Of a DNA stretch of 64,000 nt, positions 27,572-37,570 are shown piece after piece (the first letter of the stretch is position 1; every line of letters starts with the position of its first letter). The translations under genes and the position numbers were made by a program. The stretch comes from Stutzerimonas stutzeri (lineage in GTDB: Bacteria > Pseudomonadota > Gammaproteobacteria > Pseudomonadales > Pseudomonadaceae): NCBI GenBank assembly GCA_002387205.1, contig DGLA01000019.1:121260-185259 (forward strand). Reading direction: 5' to 3'. Below the pieces are notes generated by a model, which did not search any database, was not told where the DNA came from, and saw only the letters and a program-made list of their open reading frames with translations.

Positions 27572-30500
27572 ATGAGCACCAGCCCTGAGCCGTCCACACC
27601 CAAGAACCTGCCCCTGGCCCGGAGTACGCTGCGGTTTCCTGTGGTTGGGATCGGTGCCTCGGCAGGCGGCCTCAAGGCGTTACTGGCTTTTTTCGAAAAC
27701 ATGCCAGCCGATTGCGGCATGGCGTTTGTGATCATCATGCACCTCTCGCCAAAGCATGAAAGCAACGCCGACAAGATTCTGCAAAAAGTCACCCGCATGC
27801 CTGTCCTGCAGGTCACACGGCCCGTACCCATCGAGCGGAACCATATCTATGTGATTCCACCGGCGATGGACCTGTCGATGAACGATGGCTATCTGCGCCT
27901 GCAGCAACCCGAGCGTGAGCGCGGCGCTCTGGTCGCCATCGACTTGTTCTTCCGCACGCTGGCCGACGCACATCACAACCACGCCGTGGGTGTTGTGCTA
28001 ACCGGCACGGGGTCGGATGGCTCGGTCGGGCTTTCGCGCATCAAGGAGCAGGGCGGGGTCACCCTGGCTCAGGCACCGGATGACGCCGAATACGACTCGA
28101 TGCCGCGCAGCGCCATCGAAACAGACATGGTCGATATCGTTCTGCCGGTCGCGGATATGCCGCAAAAGCTGGTAGAGCTGCGTCATAACCTGGAGGTGTT
28201 GCTGGCGCGGCAGGACCCGGTCGTGTCTGCAGGCGATAGCGAACAAGCCGGAGAGGCGCAGGGCGCAGTCGAATACGCTCAGGCCCATGCACAGTCCAAA
28301 CCGAACGAGCTGGCGCTGCGCGAAATTCTCGCAGCGCTGCGAGCCCGCACCGGTCACGACTTTCGCCACTACAAGCAAGCCACGGTCCTGCGTCGCATCG
28401 AGCGCCGGATGCAGGTCAACGCGCTGCGTGACATGCCCAGCTATGCCCGCCATTTGCAAAATCATCCCGAAGAGACCCCTGCACTGCTCGCCGACATGCT
28501 CATCGGCGTGACCAACTTCTTTCGCGACCGCGAGGCGTTCGAAGCACTGGAGCGCGACATCCTCCCTTCACTGTACGAGCAGAAACTGAATAGCGACGAC
28601 AAATCCGTGCGTGTCTGGGCTGCGGCGTGCTCGACCGGCGAAGAAGCCTACTCCCTGGCCATGCTGCTGGCCGATCAGGCCGGGGTCAGCGGCGTCAAGG
28701 GTGAAGTCCTGTTACAGGTGTTTGCCACCGATATCGACGACCGCGCGCTGGAAACTGCCCGCGCCGGCCTCTACTCCGAGGCCATCGTTACCGATGTGCC
28801 TCCAGCACGGCTGCGGCAGTATTTCGTCAAGGAACAGAATCATTACCGGATGCAGAAGGACCTGCGCGAGCGGATTCTGTTTGCCCGTCACAACCTCCTG
28901 CGCGACCCTCCGTTTTCTCGGCTCGATCTGATTTCCTGCCGCAATCTGATGATCTACCTGGATCGCGACATCCAGATCGAAGTGCTGCGCATGTTTCACT
29001 TCGCCCTCAATCCAGGCGGCTACCTGTTCCTCGGCAGCTCGGAAACTGCCGATGCGTGCAGCCAGCTGTTCACGCCGGTGGACAAGAAAAACCGCATTTA
29101 TCGAGCCAAGGAAGTGACCAGCTCCTTGCGTCGCCCGCCTGCGGGTCCGTATCAGGGTTTCACGCTAGCCCCAGCCAGCCGCCCGCCCTTCAGCGAACCC
29201 TCCAGGCGCAACCGGAAATTCTCCTTTCTGACGTACATCAGCGCGCGCTCGAGCAGTACGCACCGCCCAGCGTCATCGTCAACCACGACGCTGAAATCGT
29301 GCACATGTCGGATCGGGCCGGTAACTTCCTGCGCTATGTGGGTGGCGAACCCTCGCTGAACCTGACCACGCTGGTGCACCCGCAGCTGCGTCTTGAGCTG
29401 CGCACGGCGCTTTACCAGGCCACGCACACCGGGAAAAGCGTGGAAGCACGGCGGGTGCGCCTGGAACGGGACGACCGCAGCTTTTACGTGAACATGGTGG
29501 TGCGTCCGTTTCGTGATAACGAAGCCGGCAGCGACTACATGCTGGTGATCTTCGACGAGGTCGAGGCCTGTATGGACCCCGGCACGCTGGCAGATCCAGA
29601 CACCAAGGACAGTGTGCTGACCCAGCTCGAGGCGGAACTGCAGCAGACCAAGGAACGCTTGCAGATCACCATGGAGCATTCGGAGACCAGCACGGAGGAA
29701 TTGCGGGCCTCCAACGAGGAACTGCAGGCCATCAATGAAGAGCTGCGCTCGGCCACCGAAGAGCTGGAAACCAGCAAGGAAGAGCTGCAGTCGATCAACG
29801 AGGAGCTGACCACGGTCAACTTCGAGCTCAAGGCCAAGGTCGATGAGACCAGCAAGATCAACGATGACCTGCAGAACCTGATTTCCTCCACCGACATCGC
29901 CACGGTCTTTGTCGACCGCAAGATGCGCATCAAATGGTTCACGCCCCGCGCCCAGGACATCTTCAACGTGATCGGCAACGACGCCGGCCGGTCGCTGTTC
30001 GACATCACCCATCGCCTGGACTACCCGCAACTGCATACCGATGCCGCCAAGGCGTTCGAGGAGCTTCGCCTGGTCGAGCGTGAGATTGGCTCCAAGGGCG
30101 CCAATCGCTGGTATCTTGCGCGTTTCCTGCCCTACCGCACCCTGGACGACCGTATCCAGGGCGCCGTATTGACCTTCATCGACATCACTGACCGGCGCCG
30201 TGCCGAAGACCAGCTGCGTGCCGGTGAAGCCCATATGAAGCTCCTGGCGCAGAGCACCAAGGGCTACGCAATCATTACGCTGGACCGCGACGGCTACATC
30301 ACCACCTGGAACACCGGCGCCGAGCACATCTTTGGCTACACCGAAAAGGAAGCCATCGGCCAGCACGTCGAAATGATCTACAACGAAGAAGACCGAAAGG
30401 CCGGTGTGCCGGAAGCCGAGCGCAAGCGTGCGCTGCAGCAGGGACAGGCGACCGATGAGCGCTGGCACTTGCGCAAGGATGGTTCGGCGTGTTTCTTCAG

Positions 30501-31743
30501 CGGCCTGGTCAACCCGCTGGTCGACAGCGATGGCAAGGTCACGGGCTTTGCCAAGATTGCCCGCGACCTCACCGAGGACCGTCAGCGCAACGCCGAGCAA
30601 CAGAGCGAGCTGGCCAGCATCCAGGCCGCCAACATCCAGAAGGACCAGTTCTTCGCCGTGCTCTCCCATGAGCTCAAGCATCCGCTGAACCTGATCCAGC
30701 TGAACACGGATCTGGTCGCGCGATCCCAGGCTGCGAAGAATTTTCCAACCCTGCGCAAGGCCACCCAGTCGATCCAGAACGCGGTTCGCAGCCAGTCGCG
30801 GATCATCGACGACCTGATGGATGTGTCGCGCATTCGTACCGGCAAGCTCAAGCTGCAGTTTTCTACACTGCAGTATCAGGACGTACTGCGCGGCATCGAG
30901 GCCGTGTTTGCACCCCTGGCCCAGGCCGAGAACGTGACGTTCGAGGTTTACAAGCCAGAGCAGCCGATCTACGTCTTTGCCGATCCGACGCGGCTCGACC
31001 AGATGATCTGGAACCTGCTGAACAATGCCTGGAAATTCACCAAGGGCGGCGAGCGCATCTGTCTCCAACTCGAACGCGAGGGAGACCTGGCGCGCCTCGA
31101 CGTCATCGATACCGGCGAGGGCATCAGCGCCGACTTCCTGCCCAAGGTCTTCGACATGTTCGGCCAGGCCGAAATGCAGCACGCCCAACGCTCCAAACAT
31201 GGACTGGGCATCGGTCTCGCTCTGGTCAAGCAGCTGGTCGAAGCGCACCACGGCCGCATCGAAGCCTTCTCCGAGGGCATTGGTCGTGGTGCGCGGTTCA
31301 GTATATGGCTGCCTATCCATCTGCAGACCGAAATGGAGCTCAGCGGGCTGGTCGAGAGCAGCGAGGACGGCGGCCTCTCGGGTATCCGGATTCTGCTGGT
31401 GGATGACTCGCCGGACATCCTCGAAACCATGTCCGAGCTTCTGCAAAGCGAAGGTGCCGAAGTGACCACCGCAGACGGTGGCGCACGGGGCATCGAGCTG
31501 GCCCGGCAGGCTTCATTCGACGTGATCGTTTCGGACATCGGCATGCCTGAGATCGACGGCCACAAGATGATGACCGCGATCCGCCATAACGGACTGAACA
31601 TGACCACGCCAAGCATCGCCCTGACCGGTTACGGCACCCTGCGCGATATGGAGAAGGCCAAGAGCGCCGGATTTACCCTTCACCTGCGTAAACCCATCGA
31701 CCTGCAGGCGCTGATCGATGCGGTGACGCAAGCGGTGCAATAG
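27572..31743 (+). pseudogene. CheB-CheR-PAS-histidine kinase-REC hybrid, frameshifted
   Basis: A giant chemosensory-type protein read in two frames (27572-29359 and, in frame, up to 31743). Order: CheB methylesterase (GIGASAGG, Ser30; LTGTGSDGSVGLS), CheR methyltransferase with the SAM motif WAAACSTGEEAYSLAM, and a PAS-like segment. A long coiled coil of NEEL repeats follows (TEELRASNEELQAINEEL), then two further PAS domains, HisKA (LSHELKHPLN), HATPase (LLNNAWKF, DTGEGIS, GLGIGLALVKQ) and a receiver (ILLVDDSPD, SDIGMPEIDG). The frame changes by one missing base between about 29130 and 29210, in the CheR-PAS linker. Restoring it gives ~1390 residues, normal for this family. The halves could be made separately, but no ribosome-binding site for the second was seen. 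Confidence 0.85.
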
Positions 31744-31756
31744 CTTGTTGCGGGTT

Positions 31757-31774
31757 CCCACGTTCAGCCGTGGG
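31757..31774. terminator. Short hairpin between the hybrid kinase and phhR
   Basis: CCCACG-TTCAGC-CGTGGG lies between the two converging genes, 14 bases after the kinase stop. A plausible but weak bidirectional terminator with no U-tract. Confidence 0.4.
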
Positions 31775-31827
31775 CACCCCGTCCGATCTGATCGACGCAG
31801 TCGCCAGGCTCGCTGTTCGGCGCCAGA

Positions 31828-33384
31828 TCAGCCTTCCTTTCCAATCCCGTACCCCCGCAGCTTGTTGGCCACGGTGGTGTGCGAAACGCCAAGCCGTTTG
31901 CCCAGCAGCCGGCTGCTGGGATGGCGTTGATACAACTCCTGCAGCACGGCCTTTTCGAAGCGGCCGACGATACTGTCCAGATCGCCGTCCAGCGAGAAGT
32001 CACCCAACGGCTGCGGTGAACCGTAGTCCGGCAGGCGGATATGCTCGGGCTTGATCACCCCGCCCTCGCACAGCGAAACCGCCTGGAACAGGGTGTTCTC
32101 CAGCTGCCTGACGTTGCCCGGCCAGTGATACCCGGCCAGCCGCTCGAGGGCTGCCGATGACAGGCTCGGCAAGGCGCAGCCGATCTGCCGGCTGGCCTGG
32201 TCGAGAAAGTGCAGCGCCAGCGGCTCCAGCCCGTCCAGGCACTCACGCAGCGGCGGAATATGCAGCGACAGCACGTTGAGCCGGTGATACAGATCCTGGC
32301 GAAACTCGCCCCTGGCGCAGAGCTCGGACAGATCCAGCTGCGTCGCGCAGATCACCCGCACATCCAGATAGACCTCCTCATCGCTGCCGACCCTGCGAAA
32401 GCAGCCATCCTGCAGAAAGCGTACGAGCTTGGCCTGCAACCGCGTGCTCATCTCCCCCACACCGTCGAGAAACAGCGTGCCGCCGGCGGTCAGCTCGAGC
32501 AGGCCAAGCTTGCCTTCGGGCCGCGCGCCTTCGAACGCGCCAGGGCCGTAGCCGAACAGCTCCGTCTCGGCCATGGATTCCGGCAGGCCCGCGCAGTTAA
32601 GGGCCATGAACGGTGACTGCCCGCGCGGGCTGGACAGATGACAGGCGCGCGCCAGCAGTTCCTTGCCGGTGCCGGTCTCGCCTTCGATCAGCAGAGGTGC
32701 GTCCAGCGGCGCCATTCGCCGTGCCTCGCGGACCACCGCAGCCATCACTTTCGAACTCTGGAAGATGCTGTCGAAGCCGCGCAGCTCCTGCTTGCGCACG
32801 TTGTAGATACGCTCGCCCACCCGATCGGCGCGATGCAGCGTGAGCACCGCACCGGCCAGGGCTTCGCTGTCATCGTGCTCCGACTGCAAGGGCGCGATGT
32901 CTGCAAGAAAGATGTCGCCCTTGACCGTTACGCGCAGGCCATTGATCCGCGCCTTGTTCCTGCGCACCAGCTCCGGCAGGTCGAAATCCTCGGCGTAGCG
33001 CGACAGGCTCATGCCCGGCACCTCATCCACGCGAACCCCGAGCAACTGCGCCGCGGAACGGTTGGCCGCGACGATGGCGCCAGCCATGTCGATGGACAGC
33101 ACCGGAAATTCCAGCGCGCCGAGCAACGCATTGAGCTCCAGCGAATGCCGTTCGCTGGGCATCAGCCCGACCTTGCGCACCTCGAACACGCCCTGCAGCG
33201 CCTCGATCTTCGGTCGCAGGGCCTGTAGCTGCAGGTTCATCAGGTTGGGGCAATGCAGGTACACAGCGTTGCCATGCTCGCCGCCCACTTCGCCGCGCGC
33301 GACATTGATGCCGTAGTCGACCAGCAGTTCGAGCATGTCACGGAGGATGCCAATGCGGTTCTGGCAGTGAATCTTGATACGCAT
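31828..33384 (-). CDS. phhR: PhhR, TyrR-family regulator of aromatic amino acid catabolism
   Basis: A 518-residue NtrC/TyrR-type regulator with an N-terminal ACT domain (residues 1-70, MRIKIHCQNRIGIL), a PAS domain (~75-190), an AAA+ domain and a C-terminal helix-turn-helix (RLGVSHTTVANKLRGYGI). AAA+ Walker A is GETGTGKE and the R-finger region is PGNVRQLEN-like. The sigma-54 contact loop reads GAFEGA, not GAFTGA, as in TyrR-like PhhR, which works with sigma-70. PhhR binds aromatic amino acids and activates the divergent phhABC operon. The start at 33384 (MRIKIHC) excludes a leader without similarity. Confidence 0.93.
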   Translation of the reverse strand: MRIKIHCQNRIGILRDMLELLVDYGINVARGEVGGEHGNAVYLHCPNLMNLQLQALRPKIEALQGVFEVRKVGLMPSERHSLELNALLGALEFPVLSIDMAGAIVAANRSAAQLLGVRVDEVPGMSLSRYAEDFDLPELVRRNKARINGLRVTVKGDIFLADIAPLQSEHDDSEALAGAVLTLHRADRVGERIYNVRKQELRGFDSIFQSSKVMAAVVREARRMAPLDAPLLIEGETGTGKELLARACHLSSPRGQSPFMALNCAGLPESMAETELFGYGPGAFEGARPEGKLGLLELTAGGTLFLDGVGEMSTRLQAKLVRFLQDGCFRRVGSDEEVYLDVRVICATQLDLSELCARGEFRQDLYHRLNVLSLHIPPLRECLDGLEPLALHFLDQASRQIGCALPSLSSAALERLAGYHWPGNVRQLENTLFQAVSLCEGGVIKPEHIRLPDYGSPQPLGDFSLDGDLDSIVGRFEKAVLQELYQRHPSSRLLGKRLGVSHTTVANKLRGYGIGKEG

Positions 33385-33449
33385 GCAAGGGTGCCTTTGG
33401 CTTGTTGTTATAAGCGGCGCCGGGATTTCTGCGAAGCGCCGTTGATTTT

Positions 33450-33467
33450 CGTCAAGATTATTTGACA
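33450..33467. promoter_or_regulatory. TyrR/PhhR-box-like palindrome
   Basis: CGTCAA-GATTAT-TTGACA is an inverted repeat with 6-base spacing that matches the TyrR box TGTAAA-N6-TTTACA at 9 of 12 positions. It lies 66 bases upstream of the phhR start and 185 bases before phhA, and could serve either promoter. Binding is inferred. Confidence 0.5.
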
Positions 33468-33651
33468 GATACGACGGCGAGCAAGGCGATATTTGCCCCA
33501 TGGCGCCGCATCGTAATCATTTCGTTACGCAAGAAAGGTATCTGGTCGCACCCTTCAAGCTGGCGACCGCCTCGCCAAGGCATGAAAGCCGCGGTCAGAT
33601 GAGGCATCCATAACAACAAGACTCAGGCGGCCGCCCCGCTCAGGAGGTCAG

Positions 33652-34437
33652 ATGAAAGCCACCAAATACGTTGCTCGCGAGCCGGATGCGTACGGTCACA
33701 TCCACTACCCGGACACTGAACACGCGGTTTGGCAAACGCTGATCGAACGCCAGCTGAAACTGCTCGACGGCCGCGCATGCCAGGAATACCTGGATGGAAT
33801 CGAGCAGCTCTCCCTGCCCCACGACCGCATCCCCCAGCTGGGCGAAATCAACCGCGTGCTGGATGCGACCACTGGCTGGCAGGTGGCGCGGGTCCCAGCG
33901 CTGATTCCGTTCCAGACCTTTTTCGAGCTGCTGGCGAGTAAACGCTTTCCGGTAGCCACCTTTATCCGCACCCCGCAAGAACTGGACTACCTGCAGGAAC
34001 CAGACATCTTCCACGAGATCTTCGGCCACTGCCCGCTGCTGACCAACCCCTGGTTCGCCGAGTTCACCCACACCTATGGCCAGCTCGGCCTCAAGGCGAC
34101 CAAGGAAGAGCGCGTCTACCTGGCGCGGTTGTACTGGATGACCATCGAGTTCGGTCTGGTGGAGACTTCAGCCGGTCGGCGCATCTATGGTGGCGGCATT
34201 CTCTCCTCGCCGAAGGAGACGCTTTACAGCCTTTCAGACGAACCCGAGCACCAGGCATTCGACGTTGTCGAAGCCATGCGCACCCCTTATCGCATCGACA
34301 TCCTGCAGCCGGTGTACTTCGTCCTGTCCGAGCTCAAGCGGCTGTTCGATGTGGCGCATGAAGACATCATGGCCCACGTCCGCACCGCCATGAACCTCGG
34401 CCTGCACCAGCCAAAGTTTCCGCCGAAAGCCGCGTAG
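33652..34437 (+). CDS. phhA: Phenylalanine 4-monooxygenase
   Basis: A 261-residue iron and pterin-dependent hydroxylase that converts phenylalanine to tyrosine. The metal ligands are the two histidines of DIFHEIFGHCPLL and the glutamate in YWMTIEFGLVE. FGLVETSAGRRIYGGGILSS completes the active site. It is the short bacterial form without a regulatory domain. AGGAGG precedes the ATG by six bases. First gene of phhABC, divergent from phhR. Its TAG stop (34435-34437) is part of a GTAGGGTGG hairpin element. Confidence 0.97.
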   Translation: MKATKYVAREPDAYGHIHYPDTEHAVWQTLIERQLKLLDGRACQEYLDGIEQLSLPHDRIPQLGEINRVLDATTGWQVARVPALIPFQTFFELLASKRFPVATFIRTPQELDYLQEPDIFHEIFGHCPLLTNPWFAEFTHTYGQLGLKATKEERVYLARLYWMTIEFGLVETSAGRRIYGGGILSSPKETLYSLSDEPEHQAFDVVEAMRTPYRIDILQPVYFVLSELKRLFDVAHEDIMAHVRTAMNLGLHQPKFPPKAA

Positions 34438-34622
34438 GGTGGAAAACTGCGAAGCATTTTCCACGCGTCGGTGCGGCCGCCACCACTCCCGTAGGGTGGG
34501 CTTCAGCCCACCGATGTTGCCTACGCAAACCTGGCGGACTGGACGGTGGGCTGAAGCCCACCCTACGCTGCTGCCGGACCGAACCCGACGCGTGGACAAG
34601 CCTCCGGCGTTGTCCACCCTAC
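34434..34622. repeat. Composite GTAGGGTGG-family hairpin array in the phh operon
   Basis: Four hairpin units lie between phhA and phhB. Unit 1 (34434-34464) is GTAGGGTGGAAAA to TTTTCCAC. Unit 2 (34491-34512) is GTAGGGTGGGC-TTCA-GCCCACC. Unit 3 (34545-34566) is the inverse GGTGGGC-TGAA-GCCCACCCTAC, and unit 4 (34592-34622) runs from GTGGACAA to TTGTCCACCCTAC. Units 1-2 face units 3-4, so the array is an inverted repeat of hairpins. Unit 1 supplies the phhA stop codon. Confidence 0.9.
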
Positions 34623-34662
34623 GTTGCTTAACTCTTATCAACCTCATCACAAGGACCCAACC

Positions 34663-35019
34663 ATGACCGCCCTGACCCAAGCCCACTGCGAAGCCTGCCG
34701 CGCCGACGCACCCAAGGTGTCCGACGATGAACTGGCCGAGCTGATTAAGCAGATTCCGGACTGGAACATCGAAACCCGCGACGGCCACATGGAGCTGGAG
34801 AAGGTCTTCCTGTTCAAGAACTTCAAGCACGCACTGGCCTTCACCAACGCCGTCGGCGAGATTGCCGAAGCCGAGGGTCATCACCCGGGTCTGCTGACCG
34901 AATGGGGCAAGGTCACTGTGACCTGGTGGAGCCACTCGATCAAAGGGCTGCACCGCAACGACTTCATCATGGCAGCACGTACCGACGAGGTCGCGAAAAC
35001 CGCCGAGGGTCGCAAGTGA
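34663..35019 (+). CDS. phhB: Pterin-4a-carbinolamine dehydratase
   Basis: A 118-residue enzyme that dehydrates the 4a-hydroxypterin made by PhhA and so recycles the pterin cofactor. The family motif EAEGHHPGLLTEWGKVTVTW holds the catalytic histidines, and WWSHSIKGLHRND follows. The start at 34663 (MTALTQ) was chosen because the earlier in-frame ATG at 34624 lies in the hairpin array. Its stop overlaps the phhC start (GTGA). PhhB also helps phhA expression in P. aeruginosa. Confidence 0.96.
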   Translation: MTALTQAHCEACRADAPKVSDDELAELIKQIPDWNIETRDGHMELEKVFLFKNFKHALAFTNAVGEIAEAEGHHPGLLTEWGKVTVTWWSHSIKGLHRNDFIMAARTDEVAKTAEGRK

Positions 35020-36212
35020 AACAGTTCAGCGACGTCGCGCGGGTCCCGGGCGACCCGATTCTCGGCCTGCTCGATGCCTATCGCGCCGATCCCAATCCGG
35101 CCAAGCTCGACCTGGGTGTCGGCGTCTACAAGGATGCGCTGGGCCTGACGCCGATCCCCAAGGCGGTGAAGCTGGCCGAGCAGCGATTGATCGACAGCGA
35201 GCAGACCAAGAGCTACATCGGCGGCCATGGTGATCCGCTGTTCGGTGAGCAGCTGCTGAAACTGGTGCTCGGCGAAGGCTCGCCAGCCCTGGTCGAAAAC
35301 CGTGCTGGCTGCACTCAGACCCCGGGCGGCACCGGCGCGCTGCGGCTGGTCGGCGACTTCCTCGCCAAGTGCCTGCCCGGCCGCAGCCTCTGGCTCAGCG
35401 ACCCGACCTGGCCGATCCATGAAACCCTGTTCGCCGCCGCCCGCTTGAAGGTCGATCACTACCCCTATGTCGATGCGCGGAACCGCCTCGACGTGCCGGG
35501 CATGCTCGCCGCGCTGGAGCAGATTCCGTCGGGCGACGTAGTGCTGCTGCATGCCTGCTGCCACAACCCCACCGGATACGACCTGAGCCGGGACGATTGG
35601 CGGCAGGTATTGGACATCGTTCGCGAGCGCGAGCTATTGCCCTTGTTCGACTTCGCCTACCAGGGCTTCGGCGACGGGCTGGACGAAGACGCCTGGGCGG
35701 TACGACTGTTCGTCGAAGCGCTGCCGGAGGTGCTGATCACCAGTTCCTGCTCGAAGAACTTCGGCCTGTATCGTGAACGTACGGGTGCGCTGATCGTGGT
35801 GGCCGCCGATGGGGAATCGCTGATCGACGTGCGCAGCCAGTTTGCCTCGGTAGCGCGCAACCTCTGGTCCACGCCGCCGTCGCACGGCGCGGCCGTTGTG
35901 GCGACGATCCTGGCCAACCCCGAGCTGCGTCAGCTCTGGCAGCAAGAGGTCGCCGCCAAACGCGAGCGCATCGCCGGGCTTCGTCAGGGGCTGGTGGAGG
36001 CGCTGGCGCCTCATGGCCTGGCCGAGCGTTTTGCACACATTGCCCGGCAGCGCGGCATGTTCTCCTACACGGGGCTGACCGCCGAGCAGGTGCTGCGTCT
36101 GCGGCGTGAGGATGCGGTTTATCTGGTGGAAAGCGGACGGGCGAATATCGCCGGACTGGACGCCGCACGACTCGACCAGCTGGCCGCCTCGATCGCCCGA
36201 GTCGTGGCCTGA
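35016..36212 (+). CDS. phhC: Aromatic amino acid aminotransferase
   Basis: A 398-residue class I PLP aminotransferase (aspartate/aromatic type Ia) that converts tyrosine and phenylalanine to their 2-oxo acids. The signature LDLGVGVYKDALG is near the N-terminus, CCHNPTGYD is the cofactor pocket, the Schiff-base lysine is in SSCSKNFGLYRERTGAL, and the C-terminal SGRANIAGLD holds the substrate arginine. The GTG start at 35016 overlaps the phhB stop, so translation is coupled. This is the third gene of phhABC. Confidence 0.95.
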   Translation: MKQFSDVARVPGDPILGLLDAYRADPNPAKLDLGVGVYKDALGLTPIPKAVKLAEQRLIDSEQTKSYIGGHGDPLFGEQLLKLVLGEGSPALVENRAGCTQTPGGTGALRLVGDFLAKCLPGRSLWLSDPTWPIHETLFAAARLKVDHYPYVDARNRLDVPGMLAALEQIPSGDVVLLHACCHNPTGYDLSRDDWRQVLDIVRERELLPLFDFAYQGFGDGLDEDAWAVRLFVEALPEVLITSSCSKNFGLYRERTGALIVVAADGESLIDVRSQFASVARNLWSTPPSHGAAVVATILANPELRQLWQQEVAAKRERIAGLRQGLVEALAPHGLAERFAHIARQRGMFSYTGLTAEQVLRLRREDAVYLVESGRANIAGLDAARLDQLAASIARVVA

Positions 36213-36659
36213 GCTACCGACATCAGGGGCTGGGTCTATCCCGCCCCGTCTCCCATCTGACCAAACAACAACTTCAGGGTGCGCCCAGGTCGCGGTCTGT
36301 CGCGCGCTGGGGACCTCAAGCTGAAGCTGCCGCAGCAACCTGGCCAGCGATAGAAAGACGCCGTGGCCGCGATGTGCAGAATCCATTGGTCTCCCCCCTC
36401 CCTTGAAGGCCAAATGCGCGTGCCAACCTCGCGCGGGCCTGATGCCGAGGCCAGGCACAGGTCCCGCTTTTTGCCACCGCGTAGTGGAACTCGACCTCAC
36501 CGGCCCTGTCATAGCACTATGACATCACCCATCGAGTCAGCTGTCTCCAATCTGCATCCGCATCCGAAACGGGTGACCAGCTGGTCAGGTGACCAACGGG
36601 CTGCAACTTGAGCCAGACGAGCCGCTATCTTCAGTAACAGGTTTCGAACGAGCCCCCCG
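36213..36659. other. Intergenic region between phhC and the EAL gene
   Basis: About 450 bases. I see no gene, no strong hairpin after phhC and no recognised repeat. The open frame on the minus strand is only a continuation of the phhC shadow. Confidence 0.5.
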
Positions 36660-37484
36660 ATGAATCATTGCAATGCCGCCAGCAACCCTGCTCCGAATCA
36701 ATACGCCTGTCACTCCGCCAACGAGCATGGAGCCTGCCCGAGCTGTGCCAGTGGCGAGCGCCTGGGATTTCGCTTCAGCTACGCTTACCAGCCGATTGTC
36801 GATCTCGCCAGCCGAGAGATATTCGCCCACGAAGCACTGGTGCGTGGCGTCAACGGTGAACCGGCGCCGAGCGTGCTGTCGCAGGTAACCGAAGAAAACC
36901 GCTTTCGCTTCGATCAGGCCTGCCGGGTCAAGGCCATCAAGACTGCCGCCAGGCTTGGGATGCAGAGCAAGCTGTCCATCAATTTCCTGCCCAACGCCAT
37001 CTACCGCCCGGAGCTGTGCATTCGCTCGACCCTCGAGGCAGCACGCGCCCATGACTTTCCTATCGAGCAGATCATCTTCGAGACCGTCGAAGGCGAGCGC
37101 ATCAGCGATGCCAAATGGCTGACCGAAGTTTTTCGGGAATACAAACGCATCGGCTTTCTCACCGCGATCGATGATTTTGGTGCCGGTTTTGCCGGGCTCA
37201 ACCTGCTTGCTGACTTCCAGCCCGACCTGATCAAGCTGGACATGGACCTGATCCGAGGCATTGATCAGAGCCACCCGCGCCAGGCGATCGTCCGGGGGAC
37301 CGTCGCGATGTGCAGGGAGCTTGGCATCAAGATCATCGCCGAAGGTGTGGAAACCCCGGACGAGTGCAGCGCCCTGCATGACCTGGGGATCAGCCTGATG
37401 CAGGGCTACCTGTTCAGCAAACCGCTGTTCGAAGCCTGCAGCCAGGCCGACGCCCTGCCCTGGGCGGACGGACTGCCGAGCTGA
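36660..37484 (+). CDS. EAL-domain cyclic-di-GMP phosphodiesterase with Cys-rich N-terminus
   Basis: A 274-residue cytoplasmic protein that is essentially one EAL domain. The signature EALVRG (residues 58-63), DDFGAGFAGLNLL, IKLD, AEGVETPDE and the MQGYLFSKP end are present, so c-di-GMP hydrolysis to pGpG is expected. One metal-binding segment reads ETVEGERISD where many active EALs have ETES, which could affect activity. The ~35 residues before the EAL domain contain cysteines 4, 17, 26 and 29 and histidines 3, 18 and 23, a possible redox or metal sensor. It has no membrane segment or GGDEF domain and is monocistronic. Confidence 0.85.
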   Translation: MNHCNAASNPAPNQYACHSANEHGACPSCASGERLGFRFSYAYQPIVDLASREIFAHEALVRGVNGEPAPSVLSQVTEENRFRFDQACRVKAIKTAARLGMQSKLSINFLPNAIYRPELCIRSTLEAARAHDFPIEQIIFETVEGERISDAKWLTEVFREYKRIGFLTAIDDFGAGFAGLNLLADFQPDLIKLDMDLIRGIDQSHPRQAIVRGTVAMCRELGIKIIAEGVETPDECSALHDLGISLMQGYLFSKPLFEACSQADALPWADGLPS

Positions 37485-37570
37485 GCGACGCTCAGCGGCA
37501 TCGCATAGCCCGCCTTGCGCCTCCTCCTGTCATCCTCGCGTCGCCTGCCCTGACGCGTCGCACCCAGCGG

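Noticed and set aside
29152..31446. A 764-codon minus-strand frame opposite the hybrid kinase
   Set aside because: It mirrors the kinase domains and has no independent start, signal or family motif.
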